Source of the DNA: Quadrisphaera sp. RL12-1S
Lineage (GTDB): Bacteria > Actinomycetota > Actinomycetes > Actinomycetales > Quadrisphaeraceae
DNA: 64,000 bases
Reading direction: 5' to 3'
NCBI RefSeq assembly: GCF_014270065.1
Contig: NZ_JACNME010000001.1
Span: 1 to 64,000 of the forward strand
In this document: positions 51,332 through 59,925 of the stretch, in pieces
Position numbering within the stretch: the stretch's first letter is position 1
Layout of the letters: every line of letters begins with the position of its first letter
Notes under the pieces: model-generated
The model's input: only the letters and a program-made list of their open reading frames with translations
Told to the model about the DNA's origin: nothing
The model's database searches: none
Program-made: the position numbers and the translations under genes

Positions 51332-51398
51332 CCGCACCCCACCCCGACCGCCTGACGGATCCGCGGTCACCCACGTACCGACTCGGAGGAGAACCACC

Positions 51399-51590
51399 AT
51401 GTCCAACGCAGTTCCCGCTTCCTGGGCCGCCGCTCTCGCCGGTCTGCTCCTGGCGATCGCCGGCATCGAAGGCGGCTTCGGCGGTCTGGTCGCCGCCCTC
51501 GTCCTCGGCGCCATCGGCTGGCTCATCGGCGCACAGGTCGAAGGCCGCATCGACGTCCTCGGCGCCCTCGGCCGCCGCAGCCGTGGCTGA
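51399..51590 (+). CDS. Small DUF2273-like membrane protein
   Basis: A 63-residue protein with two hydrophobic helices (about 7-24 and 28-47) rich in Gly and Ala, and a basic end (GRRSRG). ATG has GGAGGAG 5-8 nt upstream, one of the best ribosome sites here. Small DUF2273 proteins occur in Asp23/AmaP operons of Gram-positive bacteria, probably as membrane partners. Assignment rests on size, topology and context. Confidence 0.7.
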   Translation: MSNAVPASWAAALAGLLLAIAGIEGGFGGLVAALVLGAIGWLIGAQVEGRIDVLGALGRRSRG

Positions 51591-51631
51591 CCCGCGCTCC
51601 GGCAGCAACCACAGGCAGAGCTGAGGTCTCC

Positions 51632-52084
51632 ATGACCACCCTCACCGACACCCCGCACAGCGAGCAGCTGGCAGAACCCGGCCAGCGCGGCTCCCTCCAG
51701 GTCTCCGAGCGCGTGGTGGTCGCCATCGCCCGCGCCGCCGCCATGGAGGTCACCGGGGTGGCCACCCCCACCCAGAACAAGAGCGCCTCCAAGGCCGCCG
51801 GTGGCGTCAGCGGCATCACCAGCCAGATCGGCGACCAGCTCACCTCCGCGGTGGGACGCACCCTGCCCCGGGCCTCCGCCCAGGTCGCCGGCGACCGCGC
51901 CCGCCTCAGCGTCGAGATCGCCCTGCTGTGGCCCCACTCCGCAGCCACCGTCGCCGCCGCCGTGCGCGAGCACGTCGCCGCGCGCCTGCGCGAGTACGCC
52001 GCCACCACCACCGACACCGTCGCCGTCACCATCTCCACCGTCGTGCGCGACCAGCGCACCACCACCACCAGGAGGGTCCAGTGA
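51632..52084 (+). CDS. Asp23/Gls24 family protein, second copy
   Basis: A 150-residue Asp23 protein (GSLQVSERVVVAIARAAAMEVTGVATP, then DRARLSVEIALLWPHSAATVAAAVREHVAARL, TTDTVAVTISTVV). It lacks the acidic tail of the first copy and has WPHS in place of EYGVS. ATG with GAGG upstream. Its stop overlaps the next start by 4 bp (GTGA). Confidence 0.85.
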   Translation: MTTLTDTPHSEQLAEPGQRGSLQVSERVVVAIARAAAMEVTGVATPTQNKSASKAAGGVSGITSQIGDQLTSAVGRTLPRASAQVAGDRARLSVEIALLWPHSAATVAAAVREHVAARLREYAATTTDTVAVTISTVVRDQRTTTTRRVQ

Positions 52085-52701
52085 GCACCCCCACCCAGAC
52101 CCGCCAGCAGACCAGTCAGACCAGTCAGGCCAGTCAGAACGGTCAGGCCGGTCGGTCCGGCGCCCCGCTGCGCCCGGCTCCCCTGCCCACCGGCGCCGGC
52201 CGCATCGGCTGGCTCGGGCCCCTGCTGGCCGTCCTGCTCATCGCCGTCGCCGTGCTGCTGGGCCAGGACGCCTGGGTCCGCCTCAACGGCGCCCAGAGCT
52301 CCTGGCTCGGATCGGTCATCTCCGCCCTGAACGGCCTGGCCCCCTCTGCGGCCCTGGCCGTGCCCGCCGCCATCGCCATCATCATCGGCCTGCTGCTGCT
52401 GGGCGCGGCCTTCTCCCGCCGCAAGCGCAAGGCCCTGGTCCTGCGCGGAGACCTCGGCGCCCACCTGACCACCCGCGACGTGGCCCGCCTGGCCTCCGGC
52501 GCCGCCCGCCAGGTCGACGGGGTCCTGGACGCCTCCGCCTCGGCCACCCGCCGCAAGGTCACCGTCGAGGTCACCACCACCGGTGATGGCGCCACCCGCA
52601 CCGCCGTGCAGACCGACGTCCAGCGGGCCCTGTCGGCCCTGGCCGACGCCCCCAAGGTCACCATCAACGCCACCACCGCCGACAAGGAGGCGAGCCGATG
52701 A
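52081..52701 (+). CDS. DUF6286-type membrane protein of the Asp23 operon
   Basis: A 206-residue protein: a polar Gln/Ser/Thr-rich N-terminus (about 1-45), two membrane helices (about 45-63 and 95-117), then a soluble domain (VLRGDLGAHLTTRDVARLASGAA, KVTVEVTTTGD, VQTDVQRALSAL). The GTG start overlaps the upstream stop and its stop overlaps the next ATG, so it is translationally coupled on both sides. The family name is recalled from similar operons; function unknown. Confidence 0.7.
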   Translation: MSTPTQTRQQTSQTSQASQNGQAGRSGAPLRPAPLPTGAGRIGWLGPLLAVLLIAVAVLLGQDAWVRLNGAQSSWLGSVISALNGLAPSAALAVPAAIAIIIGLLLLGAAFSRRKRKALVLRGDLGAHLTTRDVARLASGAARQVDGVLDASASATRRKVTVEVTTTGDGATRTAVQTDVQRALSALADAPKVTINATTADKEASR

Positions 52702-53288
52702 GCCGCAAGACCGCAGGCTTTGACCGCCTGGCCGTCTTCGTCCTCGGCCTGGTCCTGCTCGCCGGTGGCGCCCTCGTGGGCGCCTGGGCCCTGGACCTGC
52801 TGCCCCAGCTCGGCGTGCCCGCCTCCGCGGTCCCCCAGAAGATCTCCACCGCCGGCGCCACCGACCTCACCGGGGCCTCGTGGTGGGCCTACGCCACCGC
52901 CGCCGCCGCCGTCGTGCTGGGCCTGCTGGGCCTGTGGTGGCTGCTGGCCCACATCCCCCACCGCGGCGCCGACCCGGTGCGCCTCCCGGGTTCTTCGGCG
53001 GCGGGGACCCTGGTCCTGGACGGGGACGCCGCCGTGGCGGTGGCCGCCCAGGTCATCTCCGAGGTGCCCGGGGTGCGCTCGGCCAGCGGGAAGATGGTCT
53101 CCGAGCGCGGTCAGCTGATCGCCGAGCTGGACGTGGTCGCTGACCCCGAGGTGGACCTGGTCGCCCTGGACCACGCCATGGTCGCCGCCAGCGCGGACCT
53201 GAACACCGTCCTGTCCCGCGCGGACGTGCGCGGACGGGTGCACGTGGCCATCGCCCGCCGCTCCAAGGGCCTGACCCGCGTCGCCTGA
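52698..53288 (+). CDS. amaP: AmaP-like Asp23 membrane anchor
   Basis: A 196-residue protein with two N-terminal membrane helices (about 10-30 and 63-85) and a cytoplasmic domain (LVLDGDAAVAVAAQVISEVPGVRSASGKM, GQLIAELDVVADPEVDLVAL, ADVRGRVHVAIAR) that resembles an Asp23 fold. In Staphylococcus AmaP holds Asp23 at the membrane. It overlaps the upstream gene by 4 bp and ends the operon just before an 18-bp terminator. Confidence 0.75.
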   Translation: MSRKTAGFDRLAVFVLGLVLLAGGALVGAWALDLLPQLGVPASAVPQKISTAGATDLTGASWWAYATAAAAVVLGLLGLWWLLAHIPHRGADPVRLPGSSAAGTLVLDGDAAVAVAAQVISEVPGVRSASGKMVSERGQLIAELDVVADPEVDLVALDHAMVAASADLNTVLSRADVRGRVHVAIARRSKGLTRVA

Positions 53289-53310
53289 CACCACCGTCAC
53301 GACAACACCC

Positions 53311-53349
53311 AGGTGAGAGCCCCGCACGCCCCGCGTGCGGGGCTCTCAC
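53311..53349. terminator. Terminator of the Asp23 operon
   Basis: A perfect 18-bp stem (53311-53328 with 53332-53349) with a 3-nt loop, between convergent genes ending at 53288 and 53366. Confidence 0.9.
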
Positions 53350-53365
53350 CGTCCCCGGACGGGGG

Positions 53366-54805
53366 TCAGGGCTCGTAGGTCTGGATCCGCCCTGCGTCCC
53401 GACGCGTCAGCTCAGCCAGGCGCGGGCGGAGCTCGGCGAGCACGGCCGGCACGTCGACGGTGAGGAGCCGCCGGTCGCGCACCACCACCCGGCCGTCCAC
53501 CACCACGTGCCTGACGTCGCCGGGGCGCGCGGCGTGCACGAGCGTCGCCGCGAGGTCGTGCACGGGCTGGAGGTGGGGCGCGGACAGGTCCAGCAGCGCC
53601 ACGTCCGCCCGGTGGCCGGGAGCCAGCCGCCCCACCGCGCCGCGCGCCGAGCCCGGGTCGGCCAGGTGCAGCGCCTGCGCGCTCTGGGTGGTGGCGTGGT
53701 GCAGCACCTGCCGGCTCGTCATCCAGCGGGGGTCGGCCTCGCCGCCCAGCGACTTCTGCACCAGCGACGTGACCTCCAGGCTGGCCCACAGGTCGAGGTC
53801 GCCGTTGCTCGCCGCGCCGTCGGTGGCCATCCCCACCGGGACCCCCGCCCCCCGCAGCGCCCTGATGGGCGTCGTCCCGTGCGCGGACTTGAGGTAGAAC
53901 CGCGGGCTCGACGCCACCCCCACCAGGCCGCGCTCCGCGGCGCGCGCGAGCAGGGGCAGGTCGGTCTCGACCACGCCGGTGGCGTGCGCCACGAGCAGCG
54001 GCACGTCGAGGAGCCCGGTGCGGTCCAGCACCTGCACCGGGGTCACCCCCGAGCGCTCGAGGCTGGCGCGGGTCTGCTCGGCGGTCTCCGCGGCGTGCAG
54101 GTGCACCGGCAGGTCGTGCTCGCGCGCCAGGACCGCGAACGCCGCGAGGTCCGGCTCGCTCACCGTGTAGGGCGCGTGGGGCGCGAGCCGCGTGGTCACC
54201 CGGCCGCCCGCCGCCCCGCGCTGCCGCAGGGCGAAGTCGAGGCCGCGCTCACGGCCGGCCTCCCCGTCGGAGGAGAAGCTGGCCCAGCCGAGGTCAGCCC
54301 GGGCGCCGCTCACCTCGACCGCACGGGCGACGGCGTACATGTGGAAGTAGTGGTCGGCGAACGTCGTCGTCCCGCCGAGCAGCATCTCCGCGCAGGCGAG
54401 CAGGGCGCCCAGCTCCACGTCGCGCTCGGTGAGGTTGGACTCCATCGGCCAGATGCGCTCGTTGAACCAGGTGTGGACGTCGACGTCCTCGGCGGCTCCC
54501 CGGAACAGCACCATCGCCGCGTGCGTGTGGCAGTTCACCAGGCCGGGGACGGCGAGGAACCCGCGCCCGTCGAGCACCTCCGCCGGTGGCGGGGCGCCCT
54601 GGTGCTCCGACCGCTCGCGGGCGGGACCGACGCGCGTGATGAGACCGCCGCTGACCTCGACGTCGACGTCCTCGGCGAAGCCGATGCCGTCCGGGCCCTC
54701 GTCACCCCCGACGCCGTGCACGAGCGCGGTGCAGCCCTCGACCCGCAGGTCGACGCGCTGGGCCGTCGCGTCGTGCGGGCTCGCGTCAGGCGGGGACTGG
54801 TCCAC
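53366..54805 (-). CDS. Amidohydrolase, MTA/SAH deaminase-like
   Basis: A 479-residue TIM-barrel amidohydrolase. Metal ligands are visible: PGLVNCHTHAAM (HxH), HLHAAET (third His), VAHATGV (His) and GMATDGAASNGDLDLW (Asp). TTTFADHYF and RLAPHAPYTVS complete the ATZ/TRZ-like deaminase pattern, so it probably deaminates a nucleoside or aminoheterocycle such as 5'-methylthioadenosine or S-adenosylhomocysteine; the exact substrate cannot be told. GTG 54805 is chosen because the longer frame to 54847 starts inside the palindromic repeat. CAGAGT lies 6 nt before it. Confidence 0.85.
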   Translation of the reverse strand: MDQSPPDASPHDATAQRVDLRVEGCTALVHGVGGDEGPDGIGFAEDVDVEVSGGLITRVGPARERSEHQGAPPPAEVLDGRGFLAVPGLVNCHTHAAMVLFRGAAEDVDVHTWFNERIWPMESNLTERDVELGALLACAEMLLGGTTTFADHYFHMYAVARAVEVSGARADLGWASFSSDGEAGRERGLDFALRQRGAAGGRVTTRLAPHAPYTVSEPDLAAFAVLAREHDLPVHLHAAETAEQTRASLERSGVTPVQVLDRTGLLDVPLLVAHATGVVETDLPLLARAAERGLVGVASSPRFYLKSAHGTTPIRALRGAGVPVGMATDGAASNGDLDLWASLEVTSLVQKSLGGEADPRWMTSRQVLHHATTQSAQALHLADPGSARGAVGRLAPGHRADVALLDLSAPHLQPVHDLAATLVHAARPGDVRHVVVDGRVVVRDRRLLTVDVPAVLAELRPRLAELTRRDAGRIQTYEP

Positions 54806-54834
54806 GCCTGCACTCTGCCAGCGGCCCGCGGAGC

Positions 54835-54918
54835 TGACCTCGGTCACCTCCGCGGCTGACCGAGGTCACCTGCGGACGCGTCGGCCCAGCACCGATGCGC
54901 CGGAACTGACCGAGGTCA
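54835..54918. repeat. Array 3 of the TGACC-N2-GGTCA repeat, three copies
   Basis: Cores at 54835 (TGACCTCGGTCA), 54857 and 54907, spaced 22 and 50 bp, in the intergenic region between the amidohydrolase start and purK end. The tail CCTGCGGACGCG matches array 1. Confidence 0.85.
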
Positions 54919-54948
54919 CCTGCGGTGGAGGCCCGCACGACCCCGGGG

Positions 54949-55003
54949 TGCGCACAACGCCCATGATCACGGCGGGGTGTGCGCAGAACGCCCATGATCA
55001 CGG
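54949..55003. repeat. 24-bp direct repeat containing CCCATGATCACGG
   Basis: Two copies (54949-54972 and 54980-55003) differ at one base and start 31 bp apart, just before the purK stop codon. A related CATGATCGTGG sequence forms an inverted repeat at 59926-59986. Confidence 0.7.
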
Positions 55004-55012
55004 GGCGGAGGG

Positions 55013-56299
55013 TCAGCCGTCGACGGTGCCGGTGATGTAGTCGGCGGCGTGAGCGGCGCGGGCGCGGACGGCGTCGAGGTCGTCGCCCCAGGCGGTGACG
55101 TGCCCGATCTTGCGGCCCGGCCGCACCGACTTGCCGTACAGGTGCACCTTGACGGCGGGGTCGCGCGCCATGACGTGCAGGTGGGAGTGGAAGAGGTCGG
55201 GGTAGTCACCGCCGAGGGCGTTGACCATCACCGTCCAGCGGGCGCGCGGCTCGGTGGAGCCCAGCGGCAGGTCCAGCACGGCGCGCAGGTGCTGCTCGAA
55301 CTGGGAGGTCACCGAGCCCTCGATGGTCCAGTGACCGCTGTTGTGCGGCCGCATCGCCAGCTCGTTGACGAGGAACCTCGACGAGCCGTGCGCGCCGCCA
55401 CCGTCGGTGACGGGCACCTCGAACCCCTCGACGGCCATGACGCCCGTGACGCCCAGCTCCCCGGCCAGGCGCAGCGCCAGCGCCGTCGCCTGGGCTGACA
55501 GGTCGTCGTCGAGGTCCGGCGCCGGGGCGATGACCTCGCGGCAGACGCCGCCCACCTGGACGGTCTCCACCACGGGCCAGGCCGCCGCCTGCCCCGAGGG
55601 CGAGCGGGCCACCATCACGGCCACCTCGCGGGTGAAGCGCACGGCCTCCTCGGCCAGCAGCGGCTCCCCCGCCGCGCGCTCCAGCCAGGCGGCGGCCTCC
55701 TCGAGCGAGGACACCACGAGGACGCCCTTGCCGTCGTAGCCCCCGCGGGGGGTCTTCAGCACCAGCGGCCACCCGGCGCGCTCGCCGAAGGCGCGCAGGT
55801 CGTCCGCCGAGCGGACCTCCGCCCACGCCGGCCCGGCCACGCCCATGGCGTCGAGTCGGCGCCGCAGCAGCAGCTTGTCCTGGGCGTGCTCGAGCGCCTC
55901 CGGGCCCGGCCGGACGGCGACGCCCTCGGCCACGAGCGCGCGCAGGTGCTCGGTGGGGACCTGCTCGTGGTCCAGGGTGAGCGCGGCGGCGCCCTCGGCC
56001 AGGCGGCGCAGGGCGGCGAGGTCGTCGGGGCTGCCGAGCTGCACGTCGGGCACCACCTGCGCGGCCGACTCGGCGGCGTCGGTGGCGAGCACCCGCAGCC
56101 GGGCGCCGAGCCCCACCGCGGGCGGCACGGTCATCCGGGCGAGCTGGCCCGCACCGACCACGGCGACCACGGGGAAGGTGGTCTCGGTGGCCCCCGCGGT
56201 GCCGTCGCGCGCGTCGCGCGCGTCGTCGGCTCCGCCGGGTGCGCCAGCGGGCGACCCGGCGGGGGTGTCAGCGGAGGTGGCGTCGGGCGTGGCGGTCAC
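55013..56299 (-). CDS. purK: N5-carboxyaminoimidazole ribonucleotide synthase
   Basis: A 428-residue ATP-grasp enzyme making N5-CAIR from AIR, bicarbonate and ATP. The N-terminal Rossmann part has VVGAGQLARM. The ATP-grasp body shows PLVLKTPRGGYDGKGV, VNELAMRPHNSGHWTIEGS (Glu/Asn metal site) and LDLPLGS. The first 40 residues before the Rossmann fold are Ala/Gly/Asp-rich and not conserved. GTG 56299 has TACCCT 8 nt upstream. It is divergent from gtrA as in other actinobacteria, but its usual downstream neighbour purE is 6 kb further on. Confidence 0.93.
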   Translation of the reverse strand: MTATPDATSADTPAGSPAGAPGGADDARDARDGTAGATETTFPVVAVVGAGQLARMTVPPAVGLGARLRVLATDAAESAAQVVPDVQLGSPDDLAALRRLAEGAAALTLDHEQVPTEHLRALVAEGVAVRPGPEALEHAQDKLLLRRRLDAMGVAGPAWAEVRSADDLRAFGERAGWPLVLKTPRGGYDGKGVLVVSSLEEAAAWLERAAGEPLLAEEAVRFTREVAVMVARSPSGQAAAWPVVETVQVGGVCREVIAPAPDLDDDLSAQATALALRLAGELGVTGVMAVEGFEVPVTDGGGAHGSSRFLVNELAMRPHNSGHWTIEGSVTSQFEQHLRAVLDLPLGSTEPRARWTVMVNALGGDYPDLFHSHLHVMARDPAVKVHLYGKSVRPGRKIGHVTAWGDDLDAVRARAAHAADYITGTVDG

Positions 56300-56307
56300 G
56301 GCCCCCG

Positions 56308-56313
56308 AGGGTA
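56308..56313 (-). promoter_or_regulatory. -10 element of purK
   Basis: TACCCT on the minus strand, 8 nt before GTG 56299, consistent with a leaderless or near-leaderless mRNA. Confidence 0.45.
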
Positions 56314-56374
56314 GGGGGTGCCTCGCGACTCCACCGCAGGCGCCGCACGGGCGCCCCGGCGTCCGCGCGACGCC

Positions 56375-56380
56375 TACGGT
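56375..56380 (+). promoter_or_regulatory. -10 element of the GtrA gene
   Basis: TACGGT, exactly 6 nt before GTG 56387. The overlapping GGAGG could instead be a ribosome site, so the two readings compete. Confidence 0.4.
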
Positions 56381-56386
56381 GGAGGC

Positions 56387-56896
56387 GTGCAGGTCCTCGC
56401 CAGCTCCCGCGCCCTCGCGGGCCGCCTCTGGCGCTCGCACGGCCGCGAGCTCGGGGCGTTCGGCGTAGTGGGCGGCCTCGCGTTCGTCGTCGACGTCGGC
56501 CTGTTCAACCTGCTGCGCTTCGGCGGCAGCGGCCTGCTCGCCGACCAGCCCCTCACGGCCAAGGTGGTGTCGGCGTCGGTCGCCACGGTGGTCGCGTGGG
56601 CCGGCAACCGGTGGTGGACGTTCCGGCACCGCAACCGGCCCGCTGCCCTGCGGGAGCTGGGCCTGTTCGTGCTGATGAACGCCGCCGCCCTGCTCATCGG
56701 CCTGGCGGTGCTCGCCACCAGCCACTACGTGCTGGACCTGCGCGGGCCGCTCGCCGACAACACCGCCAACCTCGTGGGCATCGCCCTGGGCACCGCGTTC
56801 CGGTACGTCGCCTACCGGCTCTGGGTGTTCCGCCGTCCCCGTGCCGCCGGTGGGGACGGGCGGTCCAGCTCGGACCGGAGCACCGTCCGGGCCTGA
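56387..56896 (+). CDS. GtrA-family membrane protein
   Basis: A 169-residue protein with four membrane helices (about 20-40, 55-75, 85-105 and 120-140) and the GtrA signatures FGVVGGLAFVVDVGLFNLL, KVVSASVATVVAWAGNRWWTFRHR and NLVGIALGTAFRYVAYRLWVF. GtrA proteins help flip or handle undecaprenyl-phosphate sugars for envelope glycosylation. Divergent from purK with about 90 bp between starts. Start GTG 56387 follows from the -10 position. Confidence 0.88.
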   Translation: MQVLASSRALAGRLWRSHGRELGAFGVVGGLAFVVDVGLFNLLRFGGSGLLADQPLTAKVVSASVATVVAWAGNRWWTFRHRNRPAALRELGLFVLMNAAALLIGLAVLATSHYVLDLRGPLADNTANLVGIALGTAFRYVAYRLWVFRRPRAAGGDGRSSSDRSTVRA

Positions 56897-56919
56897 GGAC
56901 CGTCCGCACCCGAGCACCG

Positions 56920-58188
56920 TCAGGGCCGCGAGGGGGCGGCCCGCAGGAACACCGCGAAGGTCGCCGGGCGCATCCGCGCCAGCTCCAGCCGACCGCCCTC
57001 GGCGGTGACGAGGTCCCGGGCCAGCGGCAGGCCGAGCCCCGTGCCCGACGCCCCGCTCACGGCCCGCTCGAAGACGCGCCCGCCCAGCTCGGGCGGGACC
57101 CCCGGCCCGGAGTCGCTCACCTCGAGCACCACCCACTCCCCGCCGCGCTCGCTGCTGGCGCGCACGCGGACCCGGGTGGTGCCGTCGCCGTGCACGAGGC
57201 TGTTCTCCAGCAGCACCGCCAGCGCCTGGGCGAGCGGTCCGGCGCCGGCCACCACCCGGGTGGTCGGCGAGAGCGGCTCCACCACCAGCTCGCGGCGGGC
57301 GCGCTCGAACGCGGGTCGCCACTCGGCGCGCTGCTGCTCCAGCACCCCTGCCAGCACCAGCGGCTCACGGGGCGCGCTGGCCTGCAGGCGGGCGCGGGCG
57401 AGGAGGTCGTCGACCACCCCTGACAGGCGCTCGACCTGCTCCAGGGCCACCTGCGCCTCGGTGGCGACGGCGGGCTCGCTGGTGGTGGCGAGCACCTCCT
57501 CCAGCCGCATGGACAGCGCGGTGAGGGGCGTGCGCAGCTGGTGGCTGGCGTCGGAGGCGAACTGGCGCTCCACGGCCAGCCGCGCCTGCAGCTGGGCGGC
57601 GCTGCGCACAAGGGCCTGTGCCACCGAGTCGACCTCCTCCACGCCGCTGGGCGGCGGGGTGGTGGGCACCTGGCCGGACCCGAGGCGCTCGGCGCGCTCG
57701 GCGAGGTCCTCCAGGGGGCGCACCAGGCGGCGGCCCTGCACGAGGCCGACGGCGGAGCCGGCCGCCACCGCGCCGGCGGCCAGGCCCACCACGAGCACCA
57801 CCAGCTGGGCGTCCGCGGCCCACAGGCTGCTGCGCGCGGCGGTGACGGTGACCGCGAGGCCGTCGGCGGTGCCGGCGTGACCCACCACGGTGGAGCCGGT
57901 GGTGTCGGGTCCGGCCCTGACGGTGCTGCCGTCGGGAAGGTCCACCACCACGCTGGCCGGCCAGCGCCCGTCGCTGCGGGCGCTGCGCTCCAGCACCTGC
58001 GGGTCCACGCGGCCGCCGGTGGCCAGCCGGCTGCTCGCGGCGGCGAGCACGGCGTCGGCGCGCACCTGCACGCTGGTCCGCGCCTGCTCCGTCTGCAGCA
58101 CGAGCCCGGCCACGCACAGGGGCAGGCCGAGCAGGAGGACGGCGAGGACGACGGCGGCCATGGTGGCCGCCTGCACGCGGCGGTGCAC
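56920..58188 (-). CDS. Sensor histidine kinase of a two-component pair
   Basis: A 422-residue membrane kinase. TM1 is about 10-32, the extracellular sensor 33-120, TM2 about 126-148, then HAMP (RRLVRPLEDLAERAERL). The H box FASDASHQLRTPLTAL has His near 215, the N box LLENSLVHGDG, G1 DSGPGVPPE and G2 GTGLGLPLARDL. It follows the response regulator by 15 bp on the same strand, so the two form an operon. Signal unknown. Confidence 0.92.
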   Translation of the reverse strand: MHRRVQAATMAAVVLAVLLLGLPLCVAGLVLQTEQARTSVQVRADAVLAAASSRLATGGRVDPQVLERSARSDGRWPASVVVDLPDGSTVRAGPDTTGSTVVGHAGTADGLAVTVTAARSSLWAADAQLVVLVVGLAAGAVAAGSAVGLVQGRRLVRPLEDLAERAERLGSGQVPTTPPPSGVEEVDSVAQALVRSAAQLQARLAVERQFASDASHQLRTPLTALSMRLEEVLATTSEPAVATEAQVALEQVERLSGVVDDLLARARLQASAPREPLVLAGVLEQQRAEWRPAFERARRELVVEPLSPTTRVVAGAGPLAQALAVLLENSLVHGDGTTRVRVRASSERGGEWVVLEVSDSGPGVPPELGGRVFERAVSGASGTGLGLPLARDLVTAEGGRLELARMRPATFAVFLRAAPSRP

Positions 58189-58203
58189 CCGCTGACCCCG
58201 CCG

Positions 58204-58926
58204 TCAGTCGCGCTCGAAGCGGAAGCCGACGCCGCGCACGGTGGTGATGTACTGCGGGTCGCCCGCCTCGTCGCCGAGCTTCCTGCGCAGCCAGGAGACG
58301 TGCATGTCGAGGGTCTTGCTGGAGCCGAACCACTCCAGCCCCCAGACCTCCTCCATGAGGACCTGCCGGGGCACCACGGTGCCGACCTCGCGCAGCAGGA
58401 CGCGCATGAGCTCGTACTCCTTGGCGGCCAGGACGAGCGGCACCTCCTGCCCGGGCTCCAGGGGGCGGCCGTCGTCGTCGACGTCGCCCTCCCTGGCCAC
58501 CTTCCACGCCTTGCGGGCCGTCGGGTCCAGACGGACCCCGCGCCCGTGCAGCTGCAGGGCGGTGACGTCCCCGCGGCGCAGGAGGGCGCGGGCGCGGGCC
58601 AGGAGCTCGGCCACCCGGAAGGGCTTGGAGACGTAGTCGTCGGCGCCGGCGTCCAGGCCCACCACCAGGTCGACCTCGTCGGAGCGGGCGGTGAGCACGA
58701 GGATCGGCACGGCCACCCCGTCGGCGCGGATGCGGCGGGCCACGTCGAGCCCGTCCATGTCCGGCAGGCCCAGGTCGAGCACGACGAGGTCGAGCTGGCG
58801 CCGCGCCGAGGCCAGGGCGCCGGCGCCGTCGCTCTGGACGTCGACCTCGTACCCCTCCCGCTTGAGCGCGCGGGCCAGCGGCTCGGAGATGGCCGTGTCG
58901 TCCTCGACCAGCAGCACGCGCTTCAC
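58204..58926 (-). CDS. OmpR/PhoB-type response regulator
   Basis: A 240-residue regulator: receiver domain (VLLVEDDTAIS, phospho-Asp near 51 in VVLDLGLPDMDG, LTARS, YVSKPF) and a winged-helix DNA-binding domain (AAKEYELMRVLLREVG, SSKTLDMHVSWLRRKLGD, YITTVRGVGFRF). A longer linker around residue 130-160 is acidic. GTG 58926 lies 7 nt after TACCCT, so the mRNA is probably leaderless. First gene of the pair with the kinase at 58188. Confidence 0.94.
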   Translation of the reverse strand: MKRVLLVEDDTAISEPLARALKREGYEVDVQSDGAGALASARRQLDLVVLDLGLPDMDGLDVARRIRADGVAVPILVLTARSDEVDLVVGLDAGADDYVSKPFRVAELLARARALLRRGDVTALQLHGRGVRLDPTARKAWKVAREGDVDDDGRPLEPGQEVPLVLAAKEYELMRVLLREVGTVVPRQVLMEEVWGLEWFGSSKTLDMHVSWLRRKLGDEAGDPQYITTVRGVGFRFERD

Positions 58927-58933
58927 GGACGCC

Positions 58934-58939
58934 AGGGTA
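58934..58939 (-). promoter_or_regulatory. -10 element of the response-regulator operon
   Basis: TACCCT, 7 nt before the GTG start, with TCGACG about 16 nt further upstream as a possible -35. Confidence 0.5.
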
Positions 58940-58981
58940 TTGACAGGGCTGCGCGCGTCGAGCCGGCGAGCGGCGCCGGGG

Positions 58982-59863
58982 TCAGCGGACGTGGACGACG
59001 TCACCCGCCGAGACGGGCACCGGCCCCTCGTCCGCCGCGGCGCCCTCGCGCCGCACGAGCAGGCGCCCGTCGCCGTCCAGGCCCTCCGCGACACCGCGCA
59101 GCTGCGCCCCGCCGGGCAGGTGGACGACGACGTCGCGCCCGAGGGTCGTGCACGCCTCCGCGGCCCGCGCGGCCAGGCCGCTGGCCGCGGCGTCCCCGCC
59201 GGCGGCCTCGAAGCGGGCCAGCTCGGCGGTCAGCGCCCGGACGAGGGCCCGGACGAGCACGTCGCGGTCGGTGGAGGCCGCCCCCTCCAGGCGCAGGGAC
59301 GTCGCGCCCCCCAGCCCCCCGCCGTCGAGCTCCGCCCGCGTGGTGGTCGCGTTGACCCCCACGCCGACGACGACGCCGGCGGGCCCCGTTCCCGCGACCG
59401 CCCCGGGGAGGACCTCGACGAGGATCCCGCAGAGCTTGCGGCCCTCGACGAGCACGTCGTTGGGCCACTTCACCTGCGCCGGCAGCCCCGCGAGGTCGCG
59501 GACCACGCCCACCACGGCCACGCCCGCGAGCAGCGGGAGCCACCCCCACGCCTCCACGGGCGCCTGGGGGCGCACCAGCAGCGACAGCGCCACCCCGGAC
59601 CGGGGCGGCGCCTCCCACTGCCGTCCCAGCCGGCCTCGCCCACGGGTCTGGGAGTCGGTGGTGAGCACCGACGGCGCGGGCCAGGCCCCGGGGTCGGCCG
59701 CGGCGCGGGCCAGCAGCTCGGCGTTGGTCGACCCGACCTGCCCCACCACCTCCAGGCGCGCCAGCGGGCCGCCGGGCGCCAGCAGGGCCCGGCCCAGCGC
59801 CTCTGCGGACAGCGGCGGTCGGTCGAGGTCGCTCCAGCGTCCCGGGGTGCTCACGGGCTCCAT
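58982..59863 (-). CDS. birA: Biotin-[acetyl-CoA-carboxylase] ligase
   Basis: A 293-residue biotin protein ligase without the DNA-binding domain of E. coli BirA. Motifs: VGSTNAELLARAA, TDSQTRGRGRLGRQW (biotinyl-AMP loop), VKWPNDVLVEGRKLCGILVE, VVGVGVNATTT and the C-terminal SH3-like part (GVAEGLDGDGRLLVRR). ATG 59863 gives a normal length; the frame to 59929 begins in an inverted repeat. It lies near the biotin-dependent AccD gene, its likely pathway partner through the biotinylated AccA-type subunit (not in the window). Confidence 0.93.
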   Translation of the reverse strand: MEPVSTPGRWSDLDRPPLSAEALGRALLAPGGPLARLEVVGQVGSTNAELLARAAADPGAWPAPSVLTTDSQTRGRGRLGRQWEAPPRSGVALSLLVRPQAPVEAWGWLPLLAGVAVVGVVRDLAGLPAQVKWPNDVLVEGRKLCGILVEVLPGAVAGTGPAGVVVGVGVNATTTRAELDGGGLGGATSLRLEGAASTDRDVLVRALVRALTAELARFEAAGGDAAASGLAARAAEACTTLGRDVVVHLPGGAQLRGVAEGLDGDGRLLVRREGAAADEGPVPVSAGDVVHVR

Positions 59864-59925
59864 CCTCACCGGGGCTCGGGCGCCGGGCGCAGCGGCGCCG
59901 CCCCGGGCCGTGGTGGCGCCCAGAC

